Origin: Lethocerus indicus
Lineage: Eukaryota; Arthropoda; Insecta; Hemiptera; Belostomatidae
NCBI GenBank assembly: GCA_019843655.1
Contig: JACDQD010000004.1
Coordinates: 28,345,872-28,409,871 of the forward strand
Length of the DNA stretch: 64,000 nucleotides
Direction: 5' to 3'
Under the pieces are notes generated by a model that made no database searches, was not told where the DNA came from, and saw nothing but the letters and a program-made list of their open reading frames with translations. Positions 34,889-47,522 of the stretch are shown in pieces (within the stretch, counting starts at the first letter, position 1; each line of letters opens with the position of its first letter). The position numbers and the translations under genes were made by a program.

Positions 34889-35078
34889 TTCATAATCCAG
34901 TATTCAAAATTCCGAATAGATTTGCCAGTTATTCATAAGTAGGTAAACGTAATATAATTCGATATCGACTATTCAATTTGTAGTTTTAAATAAATGTTTC
35001 CGGCAACAAAATAGTCTGCAAGAGTTATACTATCACTTTTTCAATTTTCGGCCGATTTAGTTTTGCCTGGGGTAATTA
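34889..35078 (+). repeat. Segmental duplication, copy B
   Basis: This direct repeat of 33783-34032, about 1.1 kb downstream, has several deletions. The best-conserved part includes ATAATTCGATATCGACTATT and TATCACTTTTTCAATTTTCG. Confidence 0.85.
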
Positions 35079-35242
35079 ACTGATAAATAATAATAAACTA
35101 CTCGCGTTCCAATTTTATTTTAATATATCGCTTGAAATTAATTTCTCACTACTTTATGAATGAGTCGGCAGTGGCATGAAGAAGAAAGTAGATAAAAGAC
35201 GGAACCGTAGGGAATGACGTTTGCTTCGTAAAAGGAGTTATC

Positions 35243-35267
35243 GTGTGTGTGTGTGTGTATGTGTGTT
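35243..35267. repeat. (GT)n microsatellite
   Basis: This is a GT run broken once by TA. Confidence 0.9.
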
Positions 35268-38200
35268 GAACTGAAGTGGAATTGAATCGCAGTTTGAATT
35301 GAACTGTGATACAGCTGGGGGAGGGGGAGGGGGTGGTTTCCTGTCCCTCATTGAATACCGAATAGATTCATTTACCTCAAGCGCCGCCCGGGAAGAGAAA
35401 AGGCTCGCGCCGATTCGCACAATTCAGTTGTTCCCGTTTCATTTCCTGTGACCCCGGCCAGAACCGCACGCCGGCAATTGTCCTACTCAATTAGCCACCG
35501 GGCAGAAATCAACATTCAGTTTCCATCACCAACATATTGCTGGAATCCGTAAATTGTAATTGATCCCAGTCGAGACAGCGTATCGACTTCGGTTTTATCG
35601 TCGCTGGGAAACGCCCAATTTCTCGAAGTTTTCGGTCATAATAAATCTCTGACTTTCTTCTCGGGGGTGGCAACAGCTTGACTAAATTACTTAAATGATT
35701 TATTGTCGAGTACGAATTTATAAAATAAACAAAATGCCGTGTGTTCGAGGGATTCAAGACGGTAGGAATAAAATCAAAATTGAATCCCTTCTGAAAAAGA
35801 AGCTTTTAGTTATATAAAAAAAAAACGGAAAATGCGAGGAAACAAAAACCTTTAAAAAGAAAAAGAGAAAAGCAATTAAGCCCGTAAAGTTAATTAGTGT
35901 CCTTCCTTCCTTCCTAGCGCGGGTTTTTTCCCCTCAATTATCACTGCGTTGTCTAAACCACTTAAGTCGAAATATAGTTTGCTACGCGAGAGAATTACGT
36001 TTGGGCGTTATTCGGCTAATATAAAGTGACCGGGAGTCAGAGGGAATCGATCGAATAGAACGCCGTATAGGTTGTAATGGATGGAATTATTCATTAGAAA
36101 TTCAAATTCGCGAAAAGTAAGGTATCAGGTTTTGTGCGAAGAAGAAAGGTGTCGTAGGCTAGGTGAACTTTTCGAAGAATGGGACAGAAACTGTGAAGCT
36201 CAAGGGGAATTAGAGAAGAAACAAAGTATTAGGCGGTGACCTAGCATTGTTGGGCCGAAAAGTAAGACTGTTATTTGGCCCCTTTATACACCATCAATAT
36301 TCATGACTCCCAGTTTACTGTGGGAATCACAGTTATTTTAATGTACTCCATTTGACTGTATAGACAAGATAAATAAAACTATTGAATGGACTTATATATT
36401 ATTAAATTATAAGTAATGTAGCTACTAACTCAAGCTATATAGTTGGATCAAAGATTGAACGAATAAATGGAACACGATTTCAAACCAAATGTAATATTAA
36501 AGAACATGAATAAATTTAAGATTAATCTATAGAATGGCCAATGAAATTAATGTATTAATACTGGTATAGATGTGAAGAACATTGTTTATTGACTAAAACC
36601 ACTTTTTCGTCAACATATTTCATCCATTCCGCGCCAATCAACAAATGAAACCCAGTCCAACTTTAGCGAATGAGTCGCTTCGTTGTGTTTTGTCCGTCAG
36701 AATTTTGCATTATTTCCAAAATAACGGGCGGCGATTTACACTCGTGATTCTGCTACTGTCGGGGAGGGAAAAAATATTCCTAATGAGACTAATAAAAGGG
36801 AATGGGCTTGGCGGGGGCGGGCAGGGCAACATATCGGGCCCTGAGCTATATATCGATCGCCGAGTAATTGCGAAATGAGCGAGACGTGTCTTGCATTCTA
36901 ATGGGGCAGGTTACAAGTTTGGACACTCCGGTTGTTCCCGAAGGGCCCATAACCGGGTCAACTCCCCTTCCGACCGGTCACATCTCCCTCTCTCGACCCG
37001 AACTGTTTTCTAATCCTAACTGATATTTCAGAAACTATCCGGAAATAATACGGGATGCTCTGTAATACCCATTTGTAAAAGGAGACTAGGTCCGTCGGTC
37101 GTACTCCAGTTTGTACTCCCTTTTTCTTTCAGGGTGCGCCAACTGAATATTTGATAACAATTTGGAAACGAGCTTGCATTATACGGAAGTGAGAAGACGG
37201 GGAATGAATAAATAGTCATTGAAAGAAGTAAGAAATACATTTTCGCAGACCGGAGCTGGAGAGAATTTATTGATTCAAGTCACGAACCGAATAATGTATC
37301 GAGCTACGAACAGAAGAAAATAATCCAGAAAGAACTGATATTTACTAACGTAATTACAGCTAATGATTATGTTCAAATTGAAAGTGTACCATTTAGTAAT
37401 CCACAGTTTCGTAACGCAGCACACTGAGCTGGAATGAAAAGAGTAAAAACACTATGAAATTTTTCCAGATGCCGGTATAAGATATGATTTTATTTAACTC
37501 GGTATTATACTATTCACCTTATATGCCGTGTTTATTGAGTCATGCTCCGGCGCGAATTAAAAAAGCCCCACCCGGTCATGGCACATTTAAAATGAAATAT
37601 CCTTCAACGGCCCGCTTCTTTCGGAGATTAAAATTCAAACTCTTTCTGAGTCCGTTGAGAACAGCGAGAACAATGTAAGTCATATTATTCACACTTAAAT
37701 TCAACAGAAGCGGCGTTCACTGTCCCGTTTTAAAAATTTTCTCTACCCCTCTAGCGGAAAGTAGCCATGAGGTGTTTAATGTCAACGCCTTATTAAATAT
37801 AAAATGGGTGTTTTATTTGTTAATTGCATAATTGTTCTGTGTTTGGGGTGCAGTTAATGCTTTGGGATCCATATACATGTGCTGAAGTATATTTCGTACC
37901 GAAATAAACAGTGCATTATATAGCAATATTATACTTTGACTCGTGCGAAGTTTGCTTCGACAAAGCAAGGGTTCCGGTTATATGAGATGGGAACTAATAA
38001 TCGAACGCATTAACCCAAATTTTCTTAATCGGACTTTCAGTTTTGATACTGGAGACGGTTACTTTGTTCTGTGTCCATAGATCATAGCGGCAGAAGACGC
38101 CGGCCATTGTGCTTGATTCATGGCCCAGAGCGGCCGTTAAGGCAAATGCCAAGCCCTGAACCGAGTATACCCCACTACCTTTTCCCAACCTCCTTAGTTC

Positions 38201-41200
38201 GGAGAGCGCCTAATCCATGCAACGATCCCTTTAAATTATAACTTATGGCCTTCCGCAGAATGAAATGTTTAGGCGCCTTCCTCCACGACCACACTTGTGG
38301 TGCAACAGAACAAAGTAAGCTGATTTAATTACCAGTCTACAAATAAAAGAAAAACGAACACGCTCATACGTCCCAATACATCGTGCAATAAAGATTAATT
38401 TTTTAGTTTCGTACAATTGATGCACGCGAAGAAATCATTCTGGCGATTCAAAAACACGAGTTCACATCTATCGTATTCATAAAATCCTCAAAAGAAACAC
38501 GCACAATTTTTGGATGTACTTAATGACACCAGGAATTTCTTAAATTTGTGGGAATGATATAGTCTAATGCGATGTTAACAATAGCCGCTTAGGTAGCAAT
38601 ATTACGTTGGGCGCTGGCCTGCATGATTCATCGCTATTTAAGCATGTTAAATCACAGAAAGCCAACAACAGCGATAGGTAAATTACCGAACATTAAAATC
38701 GCATTCAAAATTAAGAACTCTTAGTCCGCAGCGAGACTCGAAGTTGTTACTATTAGCAGTAGAGTATTCTAATGGAGTATAAATATTTTTTCGGCCAGTA
38801 ACTGGTTTTACTTTTCGTATATAACGCATTCTGCAGGTCATACTAAATTTTTCGAGGCTCCGACGGTTTCAAACTATTCCATATGCGGCCTCGTGCGGGG
38901 TGTATAAACTGGAAGGAATCCAGTTACCAAGCGTGAAAGTGCAATTTGCCGAGGGCGGCGGGAGGAGGAGGGGAATTCAACTAGTTCTGGGGGCAAAAGA
39001 AGGAGGCGGGTATGGAGATTGAAAAGGGGCCCGGGGTTCGGCAATGTCTCCGATGCGGGGCGCATTGATCCGGGCTTCAAATCGTCGCTCGACTGAACCG
39101 CTTAATAGCCCCGCTACCCCCCTCCAATCCCGCCAATCCCTGTCTTCAATCTCTCCCCCGGGTTTTTAATGTCCAACCTTAAATACACCTTCAGTCGGCT
39201 CCGCTTTTAATTGTTGTTTGTCTTCTGTACCACAGCGCGTCCGTTTCATTTGTATGTATACGGAGGAAAGGTCCAATCCGACGGTTAAACGCTGAGGGGA
39301 TTTCGAAATGACTTGTGTACGAAACAATAAAACGATAGAAAGTTGTTCAAGAAGTGTTCCTACTAAATTGAAATATATATGAATCATAGACGCACAACGT
39401 AACCAACAATTGTAAGACCTGGTTATTTGCAGTCCGGTAACAACTTTAAATCGATCATTGGTGAAATGAGTGAACTGACAACTACCGTATAGAAATTGTT
39501 GTTAAAATGTGTTGTCCACACTTTTGTAAAACTTAGATCGCTGGAACATAACATATATTGAGGGTCAAATCGGATATAAGAATCATTCAGAAAAGATAAA
39601 GTGCCTTCGAGGAATATAATTATTGACACCTGACGAATTGTCGAATAGTCTATTATAAACGTTTCATGCTATTAACCAAAAAAATACCAACAATATAAAC
39701 AATGCAGGATTAAAAATTTAATATTTCGTTAACGTTGAACTTGTTAAAACAAACAGTGTATTGGCTTTCAAAGTCTGTATTGTTCGCTTGGCCCGGGAGG
39801 AAAATGCTCCTTGACGCGTTTCAAAAGGGCTTTATTTAAATTAATATTCAAAGTGCTCGGGAGTGGGAGGAATTTAATGGGCGCACACCTGGTTCGATCT
39901 AAGTGCTCGGAGGATAAATTATCCTGGTGAACTCGGAAGTAATGCCAATGCTTTCGCTGAGAGAAGTCAAGCCTTAGAACCAGGGAATGATTTAAATCAG
40001 TAATTGGTATTTCAACTTTGTAAAATGTTAACATTAATTCTAGTGAAGTATTTCACTCATTAACCTAAAAAAAGGGAATATATGATAATATTTAATGTAA
40101 ACACGATGAAAAATTGACGCGGATTATTAATAAAACAAGAATATCTTAATTCGGATCAAATTGTTCGTCGATTATTAACAACGAGTAATATAATTGTCAA
40201 TTCTGAAAGAAACTCAATTTCCGTGGTGAAATACCAGGGGAATCCTATTAAACGATAAATTTAAATTAAGTTATTTATTTGATTATTACTATCCGGGTAT
40301 TACAGCCCAGATGACTGTTCGGAATAACTTCGCTCCAGCTCAGTGTCCTATTCTGCAGATTAGTTGGCATTGGGTCCAAAGCAGGTAGCAAAAGTTAACG
40401 AACTATAAGAAGCTTATTTAAACTGAAATCACTGAAATGGGATGAAAACTACTTATATTCTTGGGCTTTGCCCAACTGAATTTCAGCTGTCCTCGGAGAG
40501 CCACAACAAACTGCGTGACCATCTAGTTTTAGTTGAATACAGCCCCTCTCCGATACAATAAGACTACAGTATTACATAAATATTTACTCTGGAAAATGTC
40601 CGTGTCATACACAGATCTAAAGCATTGCCAGAATGGAGAAATATATATCTATTTACCCATTCAATTTTCCATTGCTCATGTACAAACATTAAACATGTTT
40701 AATAAAATGTCTACCATCGATTGAAAGTTATGAACCTACCGGTAATTCCCAATTCCTAAATTAAACGTCATTACAACTGTTAATTGAACAAAATAATTTT
40801 TGTTTGACTAATCCCGTTTTAATTAATATTGCATTTCACGGTTCTTTTAAATGGTCGAAACTACGAATCATTGTCTAATCGATAAACGATACCAAATTAA
40901 TCCAACAGACAAGAAAAAAAAGTTCCTAAACATTTATACCAGTATTTTTCACGTGCGTAAGAATGAGTTTCTGCAAATAACCATGTAGAGTTCCATTAAT
41001 ATATACATTTTTTTCACATAATAGACGTTATACATAATCATATTTTCCGGCTGGCAGACCTTTCGATTATACACATGAATTGAATAAAGACGAACTCATA
41101 ACTTGACATTCACAGTGTTGTATACAGATTTAAACGATTTATTAATACCGTTTTTACTATTGTTAATTGTGTGCCAAATGATTTACATCGGGTTTATGCT

Positions 41201-44200
41201 TCCCTACTTTTATTATCACATAGGCCGTCATTGTAATTTATTTTTTATTCGTTGGTTTTTTACAAGTATTATGTTGTATATTCTTTTATAAATAATTAAT
41301 TATAATTGAACTCAGAAACTGTAAAAATATTAATGTTGCCATTGGATTATAGGAGGGTACCTTTGAATGATGTAATTTTCAGCCAACTCCGAATAGGTTG
41401 AATATGCATCTGAGTTTTATACTTAAATTGTTACAAAGGAGCATCCTGGATGCAGCTGTATTGTGTCAAGTCGAGGTGAAAATTTGAAAAATAAAAATAA
41501 TTCTACCTCAGTAATAAGTAATAAGTTAAACTAAACAAGGAATTATATACATAATACCATCAAATGAGTAGCTCAAATTAACTCAATATTAAAGCTATAA
41601 TTAAATTAACAATTAGTTCAAGCCCCCGGCGACCAGTGGAGGGGAAAGTTTATAGATTTATAGGGGCAGTTTGGTCCTGTAGGGCCAACCAAAACTGGGG
41701 CCGATAAATTATCAATTAATAGGAGCGATCCTCTGTCCGATTGAGGCAGCTCCCAACGCGAAACTAACATAACATGTTAGCTCCCAGTACACTGGACACG
41801 CGTTCACTCCACCGTACATTTTACATCTTGCTACGATGGACATATTATCGCCAAAATTTGGTAATTCGTAGAACGCATCCGAGATAATATGGACATATAT
41901 TATTCACGCGTATTTTCCATAATTAACTTGTGTGAAATAAAATGTTTTGCGACTTCGCAGAATAAATTAATAGTCTGTTCATAATTTCTTTCCATTCAAT
42001 AAACAATGCTTGTAATCCTCGATATATTACGTTTAATATTCTAATTAAAATTCTAATGTCTGGAGTGACTATAGGAATGTGGTAGTTGTTCACCTATTGT
42101 CTGTGCCCCCAGAAGAAAGACTGAAGAGTTATACGAACTAATTCATTTGTATTAAATTTAAATTTTATAAGTTATTTTCGGCGAGAAAGATATTACACAT
42201 TCTCAAAGGAAGCGAATATAATTCAGTAACACGAATGATACAGAGTCTTACCAAAATATGCCAAGAGAAAGTGGGCCTATCGCCCTCCCCCACAACGGAC
42301 GAGGTCTAGTATAAAGGTAACATAATACTGTGATTCTATGAAATTTTATGAAATAGAAAACTATTATAAAACGTTTTCTAGATAAATTATTTCGAATTCA
42401 TTCGTTTTAATTGTCTAATTATTTGTATAATTGGAGTAGTATCATTTTACTGTTTGAATCAAGAAGGTTAAGCTGCTTTTAATTAGGGATTGAGACAAAG
42501 GGAGCGACGAGAGCCCTGGAATTCGTACAGGCGGCATTTACGTTCACATCACGTTCCGGGAAGATGGAATACCCGCCCAACAATTGATTTTACAGATATA
42601 TTTAATACGAACCACAGCGGACACAATTAATAATTAATTATAATAAAATCCCAATATTAATTCCACGTATAGGTGGAATTCAATGCGTCGTCGATTAACG
42701 TATACGGGTGCAGTTAATTTAAAATAAAATTGTGTACGTGGAATTTTATTTAATCAAAGAGCCTGTTCGAAAAAGATGAGGAAATTCGATTTGATTAGCT
42801 GGCTCTCTGCAGTTGTCAGTGACGGTAAGTAAAGAAATATAGAAAAAACATCGGCCTATATTTGCTGAGAATGCTTTCCGAAAACCCTCGACGATGGCCG
42901 GGTTTGAAAGTGTTTTTAGCCAGGGCGGAGAGTGACATAGGCATAAAAAGTGTGCAGTAATTATGGGCTGACATATTAATGGTCATAGCCGCTCTGAGGA
43001 CCGCCATGCAAATTAATGACCGTCCTCCCTCCATCTCACTCCCCCCCCAACCAGAGATAATTATCATAGCCTCCCTCTGCCGCTCCCGCTTCGTGTATTC
43101 ACATCGCATAAATCTTTGTGCGTTATACCGCCTACACCCCCACCCACACCCTCTCGTCATTACTCCTTCGGCATAACCGCTGTAATAACGATAATACGAG
43201 GACGTCGAGAATTGGGCTAATAAAATGGTCGGGCGGGCACAAAATGTTAGCGTACACTTAAAAACGTTCGATCTCAAAAGGTATAGAAATTTCAAATTAA
43301 ATAAATGATGATAAAATGTAGTGCTTACAATTTAACGTATCTCGCCTATTCCAGTTAGTGGTGGCCGGCCAGCGGCCCACCACAGCTCGGGACATTTGAA
43401 CCGGCATTTCTTCATAATTAAATTTCAGCCCCGCAAACTTAGAGAACGGAACTGAAAGATTTATCTCCCCATCTTCGCCACAACTGGGGCTTGGAGTGCA
43501 AAGTTCTGTTTCTTTCTACACTACACCGTGCACAAACCCCACGCCGGACTACCACATCTCCTGTATAACTTCTAAATTCTTGTTTGAATTCAAAACATTG
43601 AGAACGACTCCGAACTTTCTTTTCTTGAGATTGTTAAAATACCGGTAGGAGTTAATCAGTGTTACTAATAAAAGAATATTATATATAGGAGAAAAATGAA
43701 TTAGTCAAATTTCAAATACAATTTGCCCTACTTACGTGATACATTCACTTATTTCACAAAACAGTATTTATCGAGCTACTATATAATATTAATGCTACTA
43801 TACTATAATGTAATATTATTACACAACGGCGTCCATGCTATTGCACTAATACCATAATTCAAATACAAAATCGTAGGGACAAGTTTGGAAATCTGGCTTT
43901 TGGCAGACAACACACCAGTAGTAATCCCGACTATGTTCCCGGTTGTTATGCCATAATGGACAAAAGGTTTTCCGTCAATTTCCGTCGGTATTTTCGGACT
44001 AGCCGCCGTTGGATGGGAGTTTGCGGCGAGATAAAATGCAAAAACCCAGAAAAGGACGGCGATATTGTGAAGTGAGCGGGAGCGATAGAGAGGGATGGAG
44101 AGAGGAAGGGAGGGAGGTCTCATTGTTTGGTCTCTAATCCGTTGTAATAAAGCCTTTCTGTCAACAGCGCAGTGAACAGAGCCAATATTGAGATGTCTGG

Positions 44201-47200
44201 GGCCGTTCAGTTTTCAACAGACTTAAGTAGGGTGCGGATCCGGGCCACCACTCATAGAGATTTCCGATTTTCGGATTCGCTAATTGCGACAAAAAATTAT
44301 ATAAAAAGGAATCACCGAAGTTCTAAGTCGGTATAACTAAAGATGATTACTCAGTGTAGTGACAATGGACTGAAAACCAATACATAAGTGCTACACTAAC
44401 GTACATGATGATACGCAATGATGCGTACATACATTCTCCGTTGAAATGGAATTTTTTTTTATCCGGTCCTTTAGCAGGACCTTATTTTCGACCTTTAAGT
44501 ACCCTAAACAATGGAAGCTCATACTAGGTTTAAATTGAGATAATAAGAATAATTGTTACTTTCGTTACGATTATATCTTTATGGGAGATAAATATTATAA
44601 GTGATTGCAGGTCAAAATAGATACCATTGTTTCGCAGTAATACTTCTAATTTTGTTTGACAACAGTTCCCCATTCACCCAGGTTAAATGTTAATTTTCCC
44701 ACTTTGAACTAATAACCCTGTCGCCCGGCTCGATGCCCCCATTGAAATTATGTACCACCCGAATAATAATATTACTATTAGCTGTCGGGTAATCGGCGAT
44801 TGAAAACGGTGTACGTTATTTGTTCTGAAAATAATGGGACGCCGAATAAACAAGCTGGTTTCCTCCGAGCATATCCCGTGTGGCCGCCGGATCCTCGAAT
44901 TGGAGCCCACTCGATGGTTTTCAATGGGCAATTTGAGCTTTAAAATAATCGCACCCGACCGTTGTTCCACTGTCAAAGGATACTGTTGTTTCTGATGAAG
45001 AGTAGGCCGACTGAAGTCGGATAATAGTTGTTTCGGTATAACGATTGAGCGACGAGGGTCATTAGATAGAATGGAATCGGAATTTCAGTTGTTCAAACCG
45101 CGCTCTTTCAATTACAACATTCTAACTATTACGAACGGATACAATGTCCAAATTTCAACCGCACCGATGCGGTTGTTTCCCGAACCCGCAAACTCGCATT
45201 CCACAGTAATATCGCTATTGCAACGAATGTATTTAATTAATTATAAACCCGAGCATTATCCAAATGTAAAGCTTTCGGTTAGTTAAATAGTTATCGCTTT
45301 CATAATTCTTTTGAAACAATTTATACTTGGTATCCTGTATACCTTTCTTAATAATGACGGAGTGAAATAAAAATTTACTGGGGAGTAATTTCCAAAATTG
45401 CATTGTCAGAGGAAGCAATGCATTGGCAATATTACTGGAGGGAATGCCGGCCGAAAGAAGGCAAGGGTTGAATGGAGTTTGCAAACCTCGATTCGGGCAT
45501 TCATCCACCGCTTCTGGACGTTGAAGCGCCTAAAACCGATTTTACACGGCACGTCCATTTCCTCTAAGTGCAATAATTTATTCAGTCCAGTACCCCTCTC
45601 CTCCCCTATTCATCCCCCCCCGTCTAACCCCCGCAGCCGTTCGAATAATTTACATTAAATCCCAAATAATTTCTATTCCTTCCTTCAATTTCTTCTACAC
45701 CAAGAATGGATCAGCCTATAGCTCGTTCCTTCTACTTTTGATTTACTCTCATTCCTAAACTAACTAAATAAAGCACAGCTCAAAATAATTGATATATTCA
45801 ATTGATATTTCACTCGCCTATCCAGTCCTCAACTAGACCGTTTTCGCCTTTTCGCCATAGTCAATAGTTTAGCTGATGAAATAATAATGGCCTATTAACA
45901 GTCCAATTATTTTCGTTTCATAAATGGAACGGAATCCATTGTCAATAATATTAAAATTGTTCATCTCCCCATTATATTCGGGATTTAATTTTTTATTGGC
46001 CCGATATCCGGCGGAGAGGTTACATTGGCCGAACGGGTGGAGATTCCCGTCACAGGCCGGGATTATAGGATTTTCATCGGTCAAAGTTCAATTGAACAAC
46101 TAACTAAAGGCTTACTTGGAAGTCCACTGTTTGACTTGGGGATTACTTTAAGTTGGGGAGGAGGTGGTGGCGTCAGTGGGGCCAGCTTTGAGACGAAAGT
46201 TTCATCGAGAATCTGTGAGCCAATCAAGGAACGAAGAGAGAGATTTTTGAATGAACTGCATCTGTACTTTTCATGTTGATACAAGGAAAATAACCTTCGG
46301 TAAAGTTAATATCGGTAATTTTGTAATATTTTGTTCTTATCGGTTTTTATAGTCCATTTTGTGCAATCGATATATGCTTATCCGCCCAATCATCCCATAT
46401 GACATCAATCTCATTGGAATCCAACACCTCTCTTTGGAACACATAGAACAAATAAGAGCGGTAAACAAAAAACATGCAAAAATATTAAGCATATAATAAG
46501 TTAAGTGTAGTAAACATTAATTTACTATGCTTAACGCTAAAACGCGATGTTTAGAAAAAAAGAGGAAGACTCAATAAGATATGGAGTTTAGAAAAGTATT
46601 TTTTATTAATTTCTTTTATTTGGAATTGAATATACTCCTTAAGTAATTCAAATGCAGTTATTTTTATTTAGTAAATTGTACCGCTATATATTGAACTCTG
46701 ATTATTGTAAAATGACGAGTTTTTCAACGGGGTTATTCATTGTGCTTTCATTTATATGCTTAGATTTTTCCCAATGAGGAATTTGTCATCCCGCAATTGT
46801 CCGTCTTGTAACTTTTTGTCGGTCAGTTTGCTGATAAAAATGATTACTTTCGGATTTATCTTGCGATCGGTATCGAGAGCAAAAAAAAAATTTTTTTCGG
46901 TTGAGCTGCCGCTCAAAAGAGGCGAACGAAGCCTTTCCGGGATTATTCTGTTGCTTTTAAGGCGTATCCGATATATAAAGAGATCAAAGACACGGTGCCC
47001 CGGCGGCGGGGGGTTATAGTAAGCCCCCGGCCGGAGAGCGATTCGGGGTTGAATTCCTTCGGTCCGCCAATAATATGCCGATGGTGCATTAGTTCTCAAT
47101 CCTTTTAGACAGAGCGATAGAGAGAGAGACATCATGTTTCACCACCCTCCCCGCTTAAGACATGTGTGACGTATTAACCATTTAAAAGGTTTCAAATATG

Positions 47201-47265
47201 TTGAACTTCGCCCCCACCCACCCAATAATTCACATAATTAGATACCGTTCACTACACTAGAGCTA
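35268..47265. other. Intergenic DNA, no gene seen
   Basis: Open frames here are short and match no family I recognise. GC-rich patches lie at about 36640-37000, 38870-39170 and 42980-43220. Two copies of the 9-mer GGGCGGGCA occur (36815 and 43231). Confidence 0.6.
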
Positions 47266-47276
47266 TAAATTTGATA
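47266..47276 (+). repeat. Left 11-bp target site duplication of copy 1
   Basis: TAAATTTGATA is repeated exactly at 47512-47522. The identity extends to 14 bp because CTA precedes both copies; the shared element end GTTAAACTA in copy 2 favours the 11-bp reading. Confidence 0.75.
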
Positions 47277-47511
47277 CCGTAGATTTGTTGTGTTTCTGTT
47301 TCCTCTCGCTGGTTCGGTCTTTTACTAGCCCGGTTTCGGCTGCTCGCCATCTTCAGTAGCGGCGACATCCAAAGTGACTGACACCGCTACTGAAGATGGC
47401 GAGCAGCCGAAACCGGTCTAGCAAAAGACCGAACCAGCGAGAGAGACAGAAACACAACAAATCTACGGTATTCCAACCCCTCGCAGACCACAAAACAGGT
47501 ATGTTAAACTA
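47277..47511 (+). mobile_element. Foldback retrozyme-like element with 11-bp target duplications (copy 1)
   Basis: Left arm 47277-47362 and right arm 47384-47468 form a nearly perfect inverted repeat of about 85 bp around a 21-nt spacer. A non-palindromic tail of about 43 bp (47469-47511, ATTCCAACCCCTCGCAG to GTTAAACTA) follows the right arm. TAAATTTGATA stands on both sides (47266-47276 and 47512-47522), an 11-bp target duplication. The right arm has a complete hammerhead-type core. The tail is shared with copy 2. Duplication length, size and ribozyme fit a non-autonomous retroelement of retrozyme or Penelope-linked type. No reverse transcriptase is present in the window. Confidence 0.8.
47386..47422 (+). 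ncRNA. Type I hammerhead-ribozyme-like motif in copy 1
   Basis: The order is stem I strand GCTA (47386-47389), core CTGAAGA (47390-47396), an extra T, stem II GGC/GCC with loop GAGCA, GAAA (47409-47412), a loopless stem III CC/GG closed by A-T, triplet GTC (47416-47418), and stem I partner TAGC (47419-47422). All invariant hammerhead core bases are present; position 7 is A, which the family allows. Cleavage would fall after C47418. Such short stem III forms are known to act as dimers in Penelope-like elements and retrozymes. The extra T between the core and stem II is unusual. Activity is inferred, not shown. Confidence 0.65.
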
Positions 47512-47522
47512 TAAATTTGATA
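47512..47522 (+). repeat. Right 11-bp target site duplication of copy 1
   Basis: This exact TAAATTTGATA matches the left flank at 47266-47276. Confidence 0.75.

Noticed and set aside
39885..39905. tRNA B-box-like GGTTCGATCT
   Set aside because: No A box or cloverleaf arms lie around it. The same holds for GGTTCGAAT near 34542.
44993..45035. CTGATGA followed by a GGCCGACTGAAGTCGG hairpin
   Set aside because: GAAA and a cleavage triplet do not follow at the right place for a hammerhead.
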